A model generated the notes under the pieces. It was not told the origin of the DNA. It searched no databases and saw nothing but the letters and a program-made list of their open reading frames with translations. DNA of 54,223 nt from an uncultured Caulobacterales bacterium. Lineage in GTDB: Bacteria > Pseudomonadota > Alphaproteobacteria > Caulobacterales > Maricaulaceae. A program made the position numbers and the translations under genes. Of this stretch, positions 35,764-44,541 are shown piece by piece (the stretch's first letter is position 1; each line of letters starts with the position of its first letter). The stretch spans positions 1 through 54,223 of the forward strand of contig CALFVT010000011.1 of assembly GCA_937928165.1 (NCBI GenBank), given 5' to 3'.

Positions 35764-36657
35764 CTAAAAATTTAAAATATCCGGCACAGCCATGCCACGG
35801 CGGTAACATGCCGCAATAACTGTATTTCTAAGCAGGCAAGCTATTGTCATCGGCCCAACGCCGCCGGGTACGGGCGTAACAGAGCCTGCGATTGTAATGG
35901 CTTGGTTATAATCGACATCACCAACAAGCATAGTTTTGCCCGGACGCTCTGGGTTGGATATACGGTTAATACCGACGTCGATCACGCAAGCTCCGTCTTT
36001 AATCCAATCAGCTTTGACCATATTGGGCCGCCCGACAGCAGCGATAAGGATGTCAGCTTCGCGGCAAATAGAGTCGATATTTTTTGTTCGTGAATGCGCT
36101 ATCGTGACGGTGCAATTTTGCTCCAAGAATAAGAGTGCCGCGGGCTTTCCCACGAGGATAGAGCGCCCAATAACCACGCAATGTTTACCGCTTAGATTAC
36201 CAAGTTGATCTTTTGCGAGCATAACGCAGCCTGTTGGCGTACAGGGGCGTAGACCTGTCTGTCCAAGGCTTAGGCGGCCTGCAGAGACATCTGTAAGCCC
36301 GTCAACATCTTTGGCCGGGTCGATTTGTGCAATGACGCTGTCACTATCAAGGCCCTTGGGGAGGGGGAGCTGCACTAAAATCCCGTCGATATTATCATCC
36401 GCGTTGAGGCTGCGGACAATATTAATAACGTCGTCTTGGCTTGCGTTTGCAGGGAGACGATGCTCGACGGAACGCATGCCCGTCTCTTTGGTAAATTTAA
36501 TCTTATTTTTGACGTATACGTGGCTGGCGGGATCATCGCCGACTAAGACAACCGCGAGGCAAGGTTGGACGCTAAGACCGGTGACAGCCTTGGTTATACG
36601 CTCTCGAAGGTCAGCGGCATAAGCCTTTCCGTCAATTTTTTGAGCCGTCATCATCAA
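35764..36657 (-). CDS. folD: Methylenetetrahydrofolate dehydrogenase / cyclohydrolase
   Basis: FolD interconverts 5,10-methylene-, methenyl- and 10-formyl-tetrahydrofolate. The 297-residue protein has the catalytic [11 protein letters not shown] (Tyr and Lys), [20 protein letters not shown] and the NADP-binding [23 protein letters not shown] closes the C-terminal part. The upstream region to mocA is shared and divergent, with a palindrome at 36784. Confidence 0.96.
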   Translation of the reverse strand: MMMTAQKIDGKAYAADLRERITKAVTGLSVQPCLAVVLVGDDPASHVYVKNKIKFTKETGMRSVEHRLPANASQDDVINIVRSLNADDNIDGILVQLPLPKGLDSDSVIAQIDPAKDVDGLTDVSAGRLSLGQTGLRPCTPTGCVMLAKDQLGNLSGKHCVVIGRSILVGKPAALLFLEQNCTVTIAHSRTKNIDSICREADILIAAVGRPNMVKADWIKDGACVIDVGINRISNPERPGKTMLVGDVDYNQAITIAGSVTPVPGGVGPMTIACLLRNTVIAACYRRGMAVPDILNF

Positions 36658-36957
36658 TCCTTAGGCAAATTATTACATATAACTTTAGATAGAGAATCCA
36701 CATGGGCATGAAAGGGGTCGAAGCTAAGATATATCTTGGCGTATGCCGAGGCCCCCTATCTATCGGTGCGGGGTAAATAACTATGACCGCGCGGTCAACT
36801 CTAAGCTTAACATAAACTGTGAATTTAACGGTAAGCTGGCTGTGCTGTTTCGGGCCCTAGCCGCGTTATAATGATGTGCGGTATTGTTTTGTGACGGATT
36901 AGCTTTGAACCCTTCCAAATTAAATGATATAGGGCGCTAAAATGCGCAGTAGGCTTT
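36658..36957. promoter_or_regulatory. folD / mocA divergent control region
   Basis: This 300-bp gap holds several symmetric elements. TGACCGCGCGGTCA (36784-36797) is a perfect 14-bp palindrome of the shape used by TetR-type regulators. Read on the minus strand it begins TTGACC, a possible -35 for folD. AAGATATATCTT (36726-36737) is a perfect palindrome followed by GGC-gtat-GCC and a CCCC/GGGG pairing up to 36772. No gene was seen. Confidence 0.45.
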
Positions 36958-37575
36958 GTGTCAGATATTAAACCTTATATGCAACCAAATATTATGCTCC
37001 TCGCTGCAGGGCTATCATCGCGTATGGGCGGTGTGAATAAGCTATTGTTACAGCATGAAGGGGCCGCTATGATTACCCATAGCGCCCAGTTCTTTCGCGC
37101 TCATTTTCAAAATGTATTCATCATTACTGGGTTTGAAGCAGATAAAATTAAGCAGGCCTGTAAGGGTCTTGATGTGCGGTTTATCTATAACTCTGATTTT
37201 ACGCAAGGGCTTGAAACGTCTTTCAAAGCTGGACTGAAAGGACTGCCTCGTGAGAAGGCACCGCTTATGGCGGCTTTGGCGGATCAGATATTTTTAAACG
37301 CCGCAGATATCGCTGCCGTTCAAACCGCATATGCGCGGCAAGGCGGCGAGAAGGTCATTATTCCGCAATATCAAGGCCAGCGCGGCCACCCTATTTTGTT
37401 TCCGCCCTATGCCTTAGATATTATGCGGGCGGGACCACCCGTGATGTCGGGTCGTCAATTTATTAACAGGTACTCGCAATGCTGTCACTTTATCGAGATG
37501 GGGCAGGCTCATTGCATTCAAGACATTGACACACCCGAAGATGCACGGCAGCACTTGCGGCCATATGAAACCTAA
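36958..37575 (+). CDS. MocA-like molybdenum cofactor nucleotidyltransferase
   Basis: This 205-residue protein is a GT-A-type nucleotidyltransferase with LAAGLSSRMGG at the N-terminus, a conserved Lys in NKLLLQ, ALADQIFL at the metal site, GQRGHPILF and DIDTPEDAR. Such proteins attach CMP (MocA) or GMP (MobA) to molybdopterin. The xdhC neighbour favours the MocA, CTP-using type serving xanthine-oxidase-family enzymes. The start is GTG at 36958; ATG 36979 is an alternative. Its end overlaps xdhC by 11 bp. Confidence 0.85.
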   Translation: MSDIKPYMQPNIMLLAAGLSSRMGGVNKLLLQHEGAAMITHSAQFFRAHFQNVFIITGFEADKIKQACKGLDVRFIYNSDFTQGLETSFKAGLKGLPREKAPLMAALADQIFLNAADIAAVQTAYARQGGEKVIIPQYQGQRGHPILFPPYALDIMRAGPPVMSGRQFINRYSQCCHFIEMGQAHCIQDIDTPEDARQHLRPYET

Positions 37576-38557
37576 GATGATATCGCATAAAGTTTTGAAT
37601 TATTATGTCCATCCACATGATATATTGGGTTATATATTGGCGTGTTACGATAAAGGGCAAGCGGCAGCACTTTGTATTATAACGGCCACCGCCGGCGGTG
37701 GGGTCAGAGCGCCGGGCGCGTGTCTTGCGGTCAATGAAAACGGGGATATGGCGGGCTATATGTCCAATGGCTGCGTTGATGCAGATTTAGCGCTCCAAGC
37801 TCAAGATGCGATCAAGCATGGAAAAGCGCGTCAACTACGATATGGTGCCGGATCGCCCTTTAAAGACATTCGCTTGCCTTGTGGCGGCGGGGTTGATGTG
37901 ATGATTATTCCAAAGCCGGATATAGATATTATCAAAACCGCCGTAGAAGCTTTGTCTGCTCGAAGGGCTATTATGGTGAAAATTAGCCGTAGTGGTGATA
38001 TGACATGCCATAATGATATGGAGGCGATTGAACGGGCGGAGGGTGACTTATATTTGCAGTTAAGACCACCGTTAAAACTACATATCGCGGGGCAAGGGGC
38101 CGAACTAATGGCGCTGGCACATGCGGCGCGGGCGGCTCAATGCGAGCTTTTGATTGAAACCCAAGACCCGCATTGTCTTGATTATGCCCGCGCGAATGAT
38201 GTGCCCTTTTTCGACCTGAGGTCAAATGATGTGAATATAAAGGCCCAAGCGGATCCCTTTACGGCCTTTGTCATGTTATTTCACGATCATGACTGGGAAG
38301 GCCCACTGTTAAAAAGAGCCCTTAGCAGTCATGGGTTTTATATTGGAGCTATGGGCAGCCGTAAGGCGCATGAGCGCCGCTGTGCAGGCCTTCAATCTAT
38401 GGGGGTAACGGATGAGGATATCAGCCGGATACAGGCCCCGATTGGACTTATACCCGCCGCTCGTGACGCCAATATATTAGCTATATCTATTATGGCCGAA
38501 ATCTTTACGATATTTGAGGGGCAGCCCGGGAATAAAGGGGCGCATAATGAGTGCTAG
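37565..38557 (+). CDS. xdhC: XdhC family molybdoenzyme maturation protein
   Basis: XdhC binds molybdenum cofactor, helps its sulfuration and inserts it into xanthine-dehydrogenase-type enzymes. The ORF opens at a TTG (37526), but ATG 37565 is a more natural start (330 residues). Key segments are ATAGGGVRAPGACLAV, MSNGCVDADL, LPCGGGVDV and the Rossmann-like GFYIGAMGSRKAHERR with IGLIPAARDANILAISI. It overlaps mocA and moaA by 11 bp each. Confidence 0.9.
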   Translation: MKPKMISHKVLNYYVHPHDILGYILACYDKGQAAALCIITATAGGGVRAPGACLAVNENGDMAGYMSNGCVDADLALQAQDAIKHGKARQLRYGAGSPFKDIRLPCGGGVDVMIIPKPDIDIIKTAVEALSARRAIMVKISRSGDMTCHNDMEAIERAEGDLYLQLRPPLKLHIAGQGAELMALAHAARAAQCELLIETQDPHCLDYARANDVPFFDLRSNDVNIKAQADPFTAFVMLFHDHDWEGPLLKRALSSHGFYIGAMGSRKAHERRCAGLQSMGVTDEDISRIQAPIGLIPAARDANILAISIMAEIFTIFEGQPGNKGAHNEC

Positions 38558-39548
38558 TTTACAAGATAGTTTTGGACGAGATATTAATTACCTTCGCTTG
38601 TCTTTAACAGACCGCTGTGATTTGCGATGTATCTATTGCATGGCGGAAAATATGACGTTTTTGCCTAAGAAAGACCTCCTCAGCCTTGAAGAGCTAGACC
38701 ATATGTGCGCGCAGTTTATTCGGCGCGGGATTAAAAAAATACGGCTGACGGGCGGTGAGCCCTTAGTGCGCCGAGACTTCATGACATTAATTAAAGCTTT
38801 GTCACGCCATTTAAAAACGGGCGAGTTGCATGAATTAACGCTGACGACAAATGGCACGCAGCTGGCCCGCTTTGCAGCGCCCCTTAAGGCGGCAGGAGTT
38901 GAGCGCATTAATGTATCACTTGATAGCCTGAATAGAGATGTCTTCAAAAAACTAACCCGCCGTGATGCGCTGGATCAAGTATTAGGCGGGCTTGATGCGG
39001 CCAAGCAAGCCGGGCTTAAAGTGAAGATTAATACGGTGGCCTTAAAGGATATGAATATAGCAGAGCTGCCGTCTATGATGGAATGGGCCCACGGGCAGGG
39101 CTTTGATATGACCTTGATTGAGGTTATGCCAATGGGCGACATTGATGAAGATCGTCGCGATCAATATATGCCGCTTACGGTTATATATGATGAGCTGGCG
39201 GCGTGCTATAGCCTTATGGATGATGCGCACCGCACTGGCGGGCCGGCGCGCTATGTGAAGGTGAAAGAAACCGGCGGGCGGCTCGGTATGATTACCCCGC
39301 TGACGAATAATTTTTGTGCAGGCTGTAACCGCATTCGGGTGACCTGTACGGGGCGAATATATATGTGCCTTGGGCAGGATGACTATGTCGATTTAAGGGC
39401 CGCCCTCAGAGGCCCTAAACCAAAAGAGGATTTGGACGCGGCGGTGAACCGTGCCCTTCGTAAAAAGCCAGAAAAACATAATTTTGAGATTTCTGAAAAC
39501 CGGTCTGGCCCTGCTGTTGGTCGGCATATGTCTTTAACGGGCGGGTAA
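38547..39548 (+). CDS. moaA: GTP 3',8-cyclase MoaA
   Basis: MoaA is the radical-SAM enzyme that starts molybdopterin synthesis from GTP. ATG 38547, with AAGGGG upstream, gives 333 residues. The SAM cluster motif is CDLRCIYC, the SAM-binding region KIRLTGGEPLVRRD, and the C-terminal cluster C-x2-C-x13-C lies in NFCAGCNRIRVTCTGRIYMC. The protein ends in SLTGG, the conserved double-Gly tail. It overlaps xdhC by 11 bp and is convergent with the permease gene. Confidence 0.96.
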   Translation: MSASLQDSFGRDINYLRLSLTDRCDLRCIYCMAENMTFLPKKDLLSLEELDHMCAQFIRRGIKKIRLTGGEPLVRRDFMTLIKALSRHLKTGELHELTLTTNGTQLARFAAPLKAAGVERINVSLDSLNRDVFKKLTRRDALDQVLGGLDAAKQAGLKVKINTVALKDMNIAELPSMMEWAHGQGFDMTLIEVMPMGDIDEDRRDQYMPLTVIYDELAACYSLMDDAHRTGGPARYVKVKETGGRLGMITPLTNNFCAGCNRIRVTCTGRIYMCLGQDDYVDLRAALRGPKPKEDLDAAVNRALRKKPEKHNFEISENRSGPAVGRHMSLTGG

Positions 39549-39560
39549 TGAAGTGCTGCG

Positions 39561-40331
39561 TTAGCTTATAAGGCCCAGCCACCTTATCATAAGCCTTATG
39601 GCGACAAATATAATTAAAACGGCGGTCGCGCGTTTAAGCCATATGTCCGGTGCGCGGTAAACGCCCATATGATTGCCAATAAATCCACCGATTAAAATAG
39701 CGGGAATAACTGGCCAATAATTCAATGCGCTTGTGAATATGTCGCTGCCGGCAAGTTTATTATATTGCCCCAATAATCCTGAGGCTGAGTTGAATAGAAT
39801 AAACAGGCTGCATGTGGCTGCGATAGTTTTGGCGTGACCCCATTTGACCATATAGAGAATGGGCGCGAGGAAAATCCCGCCGCCTATGCCGACAAGCCCT
39901 GCGTAAAACCCAATGCCGCCGCCGATGAGCGCTGTTATTGGTAAGGGCAGGGGTTTTGTGATGAGCGCTGTATTATTCTGGCGGCGGCTATCATGCCAAA
40001 GCTTTGTTCCGGCGATGAATAAAGCCGCCCATAACAAGCCAATAAAAACCATTTCTGAAATGACGAGGCGTCCGCCCAGCCAAGCGGCTGGGATAGAGAT
40101 AATTAAAAGCGGCCAAATTCGCCCCCAGTCTATAAGATTTGCGTGGTGATAGCGTAGGCTATTTCCGCTTACGACAAGGATATTACAACATAGAGCGATG
40201 AGTGGAATAACACGGTAATCCGCGCCGAATAAAATTAAAAGCGCCGTATATGTTGACCCGCCGCCAAAACCGATACTGGCATAAAGCCCCGCCGTCAGCC
40301 AAAAACAAATTGCCAGAAGTGTGATTTTCAT
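39561..40331 (-). CDS. TauE/SafE (TSUP) family membrane permease
   Basis: This 256-residue protein is almost wholly hydrophobic, with about eight membrane segments. The N-terminal repeat marker YASIGFGGGSTY and the second-half marker FYAGLVGIGGGIFLAPIL are typical of TSUP permeases, which move sulfite, sulfonates or other sulfur compounds. Its ATG overlaps the stop of moeA by 4 bp, so it is translationally coupled to cofactor synthesis. That suggests export of sulfite or uptake of a sulfur compound linked to a molybdoenzyme; this is inference. Confidence 0.88.
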   Translation of the reverse strand: MKITLLAICFWLTAGLYASIGFGGGSTYTALLILFGADYRVIPLIALCCNILVVSGNSLRYHHANLIDWGRIWPLLIISIPAAWLGGRLVISEMVFIGLLWAALFIAGTKLWHDSRRQNNTALITKPLPLPITALIGGGIGFYAGLVGIGGGIFLAPILYMVKWGHAKTIAATCSLFILFNSASGLLGQYNKLAGSDIFTSALNYWPVIPAILIGGFIGNHMGVYRAPDIWLKRATAVLIIFVAIRLMIRWLGLIS

Positions 40332-41545
40332 AAGGCGTGAATTAAAGGCGCAATCGGCAGAACATTAATCTTATCTCCCTTCGCCCATGGCCCGTTATGT
40401 GGTGGTAAGCGCAGTAAAATATTGGCCCGGGCATAGGGGGTAATTAATCCGCTATCTTGACGCGGAAAAGGCTCGGCTCTTAATTGCCCATCATTACCGA
40501 TATAACTATGCCCGCGCAGGTAAGTCTCTCGCGGGCCATTTGCCTTAATGTCGCGGTCAAGCACTGCAGTGGTAAGTTGATTGATTTGCCCTAAAAGCGG
40601 GCGAAGGAAGATATGGGCGCAAACAAGGGCCGACGCCGGGTTGCCGGGAAGGCCAAGAACCATACGTCCTTGTTTTTGCGCAAGCCAGGCCGGTTTTCCA
40701 GGACGTATGGCGGTTTTAGAAAAAATAATCTCATAGCCCATATCCGTAAAGACAGGCTTGGCAAGATCATGCTCGCCAACAGAGGCGCCGCCAATAGGAA
40801 TGATAATATCTGCGTCAATATTGGGACTTTCGGCATGAATAATGCGGGCTGTGAAATTATCTTTATGATCCGGCGTAATGCCAAGATCAAAAACGTGCCC
40901 GCCCCATGCGCGAAGAAGCGCCGTAAGGGCGGGGCCGTTTGAATTAATGATCTGACCGTCTTTTACATCTGAGCCGACGGGTTTAAGCTCGTCACCATTG
41001 GATAAAAGCGCTATTTTTAAAGGCCTGAAAACATTAAGCTGCGGGATATTTCCGGCGGCGGCAACGGCAATATGGCGCGGGGTGAGGCGCGTTCCTGCTT
41101 TGATTAAAATATCTTCGGCCTTAAAGTCTAACCCGGCCCGCCGAATATGCTTGGCGCTGTCTTGGGATGTTAATATTTCAACCTTATGTCCCAATCGTTT
41201 TGTGTTCTCTTGAATGACCACCGTATCGGCCCCGTTGGGCACAACACCGCCTGTGAAAATCCTCACGGCTTCACCTGAATGAAGAGCTTGGGTAAAAGGG
41301 CGGCCTGCTTGGGCTTCACCAATATTTGTGAGGACTGCGCCGGGCGTTTTTATGTCTTTTAACTTTACAGCATATCCATCCATAGCGGACATATCGCGGG
41401 GCGGGTGGGTAAGCTGCGCCCGTGCATCTTGTGAAAGCTCATAGCCCAATGCTTCATCAAGCGGTATAGACATGACCGCGTGGGTTTTGCGCAAAGATTG
41501 CGCGGCGATATCTATGTGGCCAAGGGCTGTTTCGACTGAGATCAT
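40328..41545 (-). CDS. moeA: Molybdopterin molybdotransferase MoeA
   Basis: MoeA inserts molybdate into adenylated molybdopterin. The 405-residue protein shows PPRDMSAMDGYAVK, RIFTGGVVPNGADTVV, LLSNGDELKPVG, IIPIGGASVGEHDL and GLPGNPASALV, covering all conserved MoeA regions. It is divergent from moaD, and the 125-bp gap between them holds a 9-bp inverted repeat. It is coupled to the downstream permease. Confidence 0.96.
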   Translation of the reverse strand: MISVETALGHIDIAAQSLRKTHAVMSIPLDEALGYELSQDARAQLTHPPRDMSAMDGYAVKLKDIKTPGAVLTNIGEAQAGRPFTQALHSGEAVRIFTGGVVPNGADTVVIQENTKRLGHKVEILTSQDSAKHIRRAGLDFKAEDILIKAGTRLTPRHIAVAAAGNIPQLNVFRPLKIALLSNGDELKPVGSDVKDGQIINSNGPALTALLRAWGGHVFDLGITPDHKDNFTARIIHAESPNIDADIIIPIGGASVGEHDLAKPVFTDMGYEIIFSKTAIRPGKPAWLAQKQGRMVLGLPGNPASALVCAHIFLRPLLGQINQLTTAVLDRDIKANGPRETYLRGHSYIGNDGQLRAEPFPRQDSGLITPYARANILLRLPPHNGPWAKGDKINVLPIAPLIHAL

Positions 41546-41629
41546 AAGGTCTATATACAGTCATTTTACCGGCTGGCCATACGGATTTTTGATCGCTTGT
41601 TAGGTGACAATAGAGGCGAAACCGCTTAG

Positions 41630-41653
41630 AGCTGCATTTATATTAATGCAGCT
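41630..41653. repeat. 9-bp inverted repeat before moaD
   Basis: AGCTGCATT (41630-41638) and AATGCAGCT (41645-41653) are perfectly inverted around 6 AT bases, 17 bp before the moaD start. It could be an operator or an mRNA hairpin near the ribosome site. Confidence 0.5.
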
Positions 41654-41670
41654 AGCTTTAAGGTTAAATC

Positions 41671-41916
41671 ATGGCAGTCATATTATTCTTTGGCCGATTA
41701 AGCGAGCTTTCTGCTCCGCTTGATATTGATCTGCCCAAAGATATAAAGACAGTAGATGGGCTTATTATTTGGCTTGAGGAAAACTATCCCGCGCTTAAAT
41801 CAGGCCTGAAACATAAGGGCAATCGTATTGCCGTTAATCATGAAATTGTAGATTTAAAGTCGCTTGTTTCGAATAAAGATGAGATTGCATTTATGTCCCC
41901 TTTAAGCGGCGGTTAA
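41671..41916 (+). CDS. moaD: Molybdopterin synthase small subunit MoaD
   Basis: This 81-residue ubiquitin-fold protein ends in the required double-Gly tail (PLSGG). The C-terminal Gly is thiocarboxylated and donates sulfur to the MoaE-bound precursor. AVNHEIVD and DEIAFMSPLSGG are typical. moaE starts 4 bp after its stop. Confidence 0.93.
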   Translation: MAVILFFGRLSELSAPLDIDLPKDIKTVDGLIIWLEENYPALKSGLKHKGNRIAVNHEIVDLKSLVSNKDEIAFMSPLSGG

Positions 41917-41920
41917 GGGG

Positions 41921-42379
41921 ATGCGGCTCCGTGGTGAAAATATCATTATAACGCCCGACCGTTTTGACCCTGAAGTAGAATTGGCGGGTTTTCGCCGCTG
42001 GCCGCAATGCGCCGGGGCGGGCGCTATCGTGAGTTTTACCGGGCTTGTGCGCGGGGAGGCGGATGGTTTAACCTTGTCCCACTATCCGGGTTTTACGGAG
42101 TTGCAAATTGAAAAAATGGCGCAGCAGGCTATGCAGCGTTGGTCTTTACTCGGCTATAAAATTATTCACCGTATTGGTGATATGCGGCCTCAAGACCCGA
42201 TTGTTTTTATTGCTGCCGCCAGTCCCCATCGCCGCGCGGCTTTTGAAGCCGTTGACTTTATAATGGATTATTTGAAATCACAGGCGGCTTTTTGGAAGCA
42301 AGAAACACGCGGGGGTGAAACCCGCTGGATTGAGCCTCGCTGTGAAGATATGCGCGATTTAAAAAGATGGAGTAAATAA
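41921..42379 (+). CDS. moaE: Molybdopterin synthase large subunit MoaE
   Basis: This 152-residue protein carries GAIVSFTGLVRG, HRIGDMRPQDPIVFIA, SPHRRAAFEAVDFIMDYLK with the active-site Lys, and FWKQE. It dithiolates the cyclic pterin monophosphate together with MoaD. The last A of its TAA stop is the first base of the moaB ATG, so the two are coupled. Confidence 0.95.
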   Translation: MRLRGENIIITPDRFDPEVELAGFRRWPQCAGAGAIVSFTGLVRGEADGLTLSHYPGFTELQIEKMAQQAMQRWSLLGYKIIHRIGDMRPQDPIVFIAAASPHRRAAFEAVDFIMDYLKSQAAFWKQETRGGETRWIEPRCEDMRDLKRWSK

Positions 42380-42909
42380 TGGCCGGAATTGATAAAGACC
42401 TTATATTCAAACCGCTTCGTATTGCTGTGCTGACTGTGTCGGATACGCGCACAGTCAAAACCGATAGCTCTGGTGATCTTTTGGCCGGACGGATTGAAAC
42501 GGCGGGCCATAAACTGGCGGGGCGTAAAATTGTTAAAGATGATAAAAAAGCTGTCACCGCCCATGTGTCTGAATGGATTGATGCATCTGATATTGACGTT
42601 ATCATTACCACAGGCGGCACAGGATTAACGGGCCGTGATATTACCGTCGAAGCGGTCAGCCCTTTGTTTGAAAAAACCATTGATGGGTTCTCAGTTATTT
42701 TCCACAAGCTTAGCTTTGAGAGTATTGGCGTTTCAACGTTGCAGTCCCGGGCGTGTGCGGGACTGGCGAATAATAGCTTTATTTTTTGCCTTCCCGGGTC
42801 AAACGGTGCGGTGAAAGATGGTTGGGATAAGGTTATTTCCGCCCAGCTTGATAGCCGTCATCGGCCTTGTAATATGGCGGAGTTAATTCCGCGCTTATCG
42901 GAGCGTTAA
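42379..42909 (+). CDS. moaB: Molybdenum cofactor biosynthesis protein MoaB
   Basis: This 176-residue protein is a MogA/MoaB-type molybdopterin adenylyltransferase domain: [32 protein letters not shown] and [14 protein letters not shown]. It would activate molybdopterin by adenylation before MoeA acts, since no separate mogA is visible in the window. Coupled to moaE (TAATG) and 1 bp from moaC. Confidence 0.93.
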   Translation: MAGIDKDLIFKPLRIAVLTVSDTRTVKTDSSGDLLAGRIETAGHKLAGRKIVKDDKKAVTAHVSEWIDASDIDVIITTGGTGLTGRDITVEAVSPLFEKTIDGFSVIFHKLSFESIGVSTLQSRACAGLANNSFIFCLPGSNGAVKDGWDKVISAQLDSRHRPCNMAELIPRLSER

Positions 42910-42910
42910 G

Positions 42911-43399
42911 ATGATATCCAAACTGACCCATATTGACGCGCAAGGCCGCGCCGCCATGGTGGATGTATCGGGCAAAGCCAGTACTGCCCGCCGCGCTATG
43001 GCGGAAGGCTATGTTGTGATGTCAAAAGAGACTTTAGCCTTAGTCGAAATGGGGCAAGTTGAAAAAGGCTCTGTTATTTCAATCGCCGAGCTGGCGGGGA
43101 TTATGGGCGGAAAAAAAACAAGCGAGCTGATACCGCTATGCCACCCTCTGCCGCTTTCAAAACTGCGCGTTGAGATTACGCCCGATAAAGACCTTCCGGG
43201 GCTTCATATTACGGCTGAGGCGAAAACAACGGGGCCAACAGGGGTTGAAATGGAAGCTTTAACTGCGGTGAGTACAGCCTGTCTGACCGTTTACGATATG
43301 TTAAAAGCGGCGGAGAAATCTATGGTTATTCGCAATATCCGCCTGGTTGAAAAATCTGGCGGTAAATCGGGTGAATGGTACGCAGACAGCTTAGGCTAA
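42911..43399 (+). CDS. moaC: Cyclic pyranopterin monophosphate synthase MoaC
   Basis: This 162-residue protein covers Moa[15 protein letters not shown] at the N-terminus, [20 protein letters not shown] with the active-site Lys/His region, and [14 protein letters not shown]. It converts the MoaA product into cyclic pyranopterin monophosphate. It closes the moaD-E-B-C operon, and its stop codon lies inside a 12-bp-stem hairpin. Confidence 0.96.
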   Translation: MISKLTHIDAQGRAAMVDVSGKASTARRAMAEGYVVMSKETLALVEMGQVEKGSVISIAELAGIMGGKKTSELIPLCHPLPLSKLRVEITPDKDLPGLHITAEAKTTGPTGVEMEALTAVSTACLTVYDMLKAAEKSMVIRNIRLVEKSGGKSGEWYADSLG

Positions 43400-43416
43400 A
43401 AGCCTTTAGCCTAAGC
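43389..43416. terminator. Bidirectional hairpin between convergent moaC and DUF389 gene
   Basis: GCTTAGGCTAAA and TTTAGCCTAAGC form a perfect 12-bp stem with a 4-nt loop. The stem includes both stop codons. There is no long T run on either side, so it may act as a shared transcript end or stabiliser rather than a classical terminator. Confidence 0.6.
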
Positions 43417-44412
43417 CCAAATTGATAGTTTTACAGATAGAGCTGCAAGCGCCATTAATAATATGGCCCATAGTGCCGCATTAATTTTAACCGCGCGGCT
43501 GGCCTTTTGCTGAGAGAGCCATGTGCGCGGGCGCACGCCTTTGAATACGAATACAAGCTGGGCTGATAAAACGGCGCAGACAACATTTAAAGCTAAAAGC
43601 AAAGCGGCCCCTGCGGCTTTATCTGGTTCTCCCGCACCTAAAAAAAGGGCTGAAGCAACAGAAGGCGGGAGTAAAGCCACGGCCACCATAACGCCGACAA
43701 GCGCAGATGATATGCCTGTTGATAGGGATAAAGCGGCGGCGGCTCCGGAGGCGAGGGCGAGGGCAATAATTTCTGGGCCAATGATTGTCCGCGAGACAAG
43801 TTCTAGGCTATCAATATTCACAGGCATAAATGTTGTAAGGCCTAGTGCAAATAAAAACCCAATGGCAAGGCCTGTAACAGCCGTTTTTGTCGCCTGTTTC
43901 ATGAGAGATAAATCCCCCAAAGCAGTTGCAATCGCAAAGGCCAAGATTGGCCCCAAAAGCGGTGCAATCACCATGGCAGCAATAACAATCGCCACGCTGT
44001 CCTCATTCAGGCCAATCGCCGCGACGATTGATGACAGGATGGTCAGGATGATAAAATCCCAATTTAGGCGGCTATCGCCGGAGACTTTTTGATATAACTC
44101 TTCTCTAAGGGTTGTTGTATTTGTTGTCTTTTCATCTTTATTGGTTTCGGCTGTATTTTGCGCCATATCTTTTCGCGGCAATGTCGCTTCAATCGGCATG
44201 ACGACAACGCGCCAATTATCTGAATCTGAGAATAAACTTTGCATGGCATCTAAAAGCGGTTGTCCATGCCCTTTCTCAATGACGATCTCAATAGCTTTTT
44301 CATAGCGGCCATAGCCGTTATCCATTGACCAATCAATGGGTTCGGCCGCTTTGACAATATCAATAACGGCTTCGGATTGGTCTGCCGGGAAATTGATTTT
44401 TATAAACCGCAT
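43411..44412 (-). CDS. DUF389 / TIGR00341 family membrane protein
   Basis: This 333-residue protein has a soluble N-terminal domain of about 100 residues, followed by a six- to eight-segment membrane region from LNWDFIILTILSSIVAAIG onward. AAMVIAPLLGPILAFA and ALLPPSVASALFLG are typical of DUF389 proteins. The function of the family is unknown; ion or small-molecule handling is sometimes suggested. It is transcribed alone. Confidence 0.87.
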   Translation of the reverse strand: MRFIKINFPADQSEAVIDIVKAAEPIDWSMDNGYGRYEKAIEIVIEKGHGQPLLDAMQSLFSDSDNWRVVVMPIEATLPRKDMAQNTAETNKDEKTTNTTTLREELYQKVSGDSRLNWDFIILTILSSIVAAIGLNEDSVAIVIAAMVIAPLLGPILAFAIATALGDLSLMKQATKTAVTGLAIGFLFALGLTTFMPVNIDSLELVSRTIIGPEIIALALASGAAAALSLSTGISSALVGVMVAVALLPPSVASALFLGAGEPDKAAGAALLLALNVVCAVLSAQLVFVFKGVRPRTWLSQQKASRAVKINAALWAILLMALAALSVKLSIWA

Positions 44413-44492
44413 ATAATGGCCATAAAATATTGCTTGCTTTTAAGCTAGGGAAATATGCGGTGACATTTTAGGCATGCTCTATGAGAAGGCAT

Positions 44493-44519
44493 AAAAAAGC
44501 CTATGCGGAGCATAGGCTT
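44493..44519 (-). terminator. Rho-independent terminator
   Basis: On the minus strand AAGCCTATGC and GCATAGGCTT form a perfect 10-bp stem with a 3-nt loop, followed by six T. It ends the repeat lipoprotein transcript. Confidence 0.9.
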
Positions 44520-44541
44520 AGATGTTTTAATGATCTTAAAT

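Noticed and set aside
36658-36957. Molybdenum cofactor or tetrahydrofolate riboswitch
   Set aside because: Hairpins are present, but I could not match the conserved cores of either class by eye. It is kept only as an unassigned structured region.
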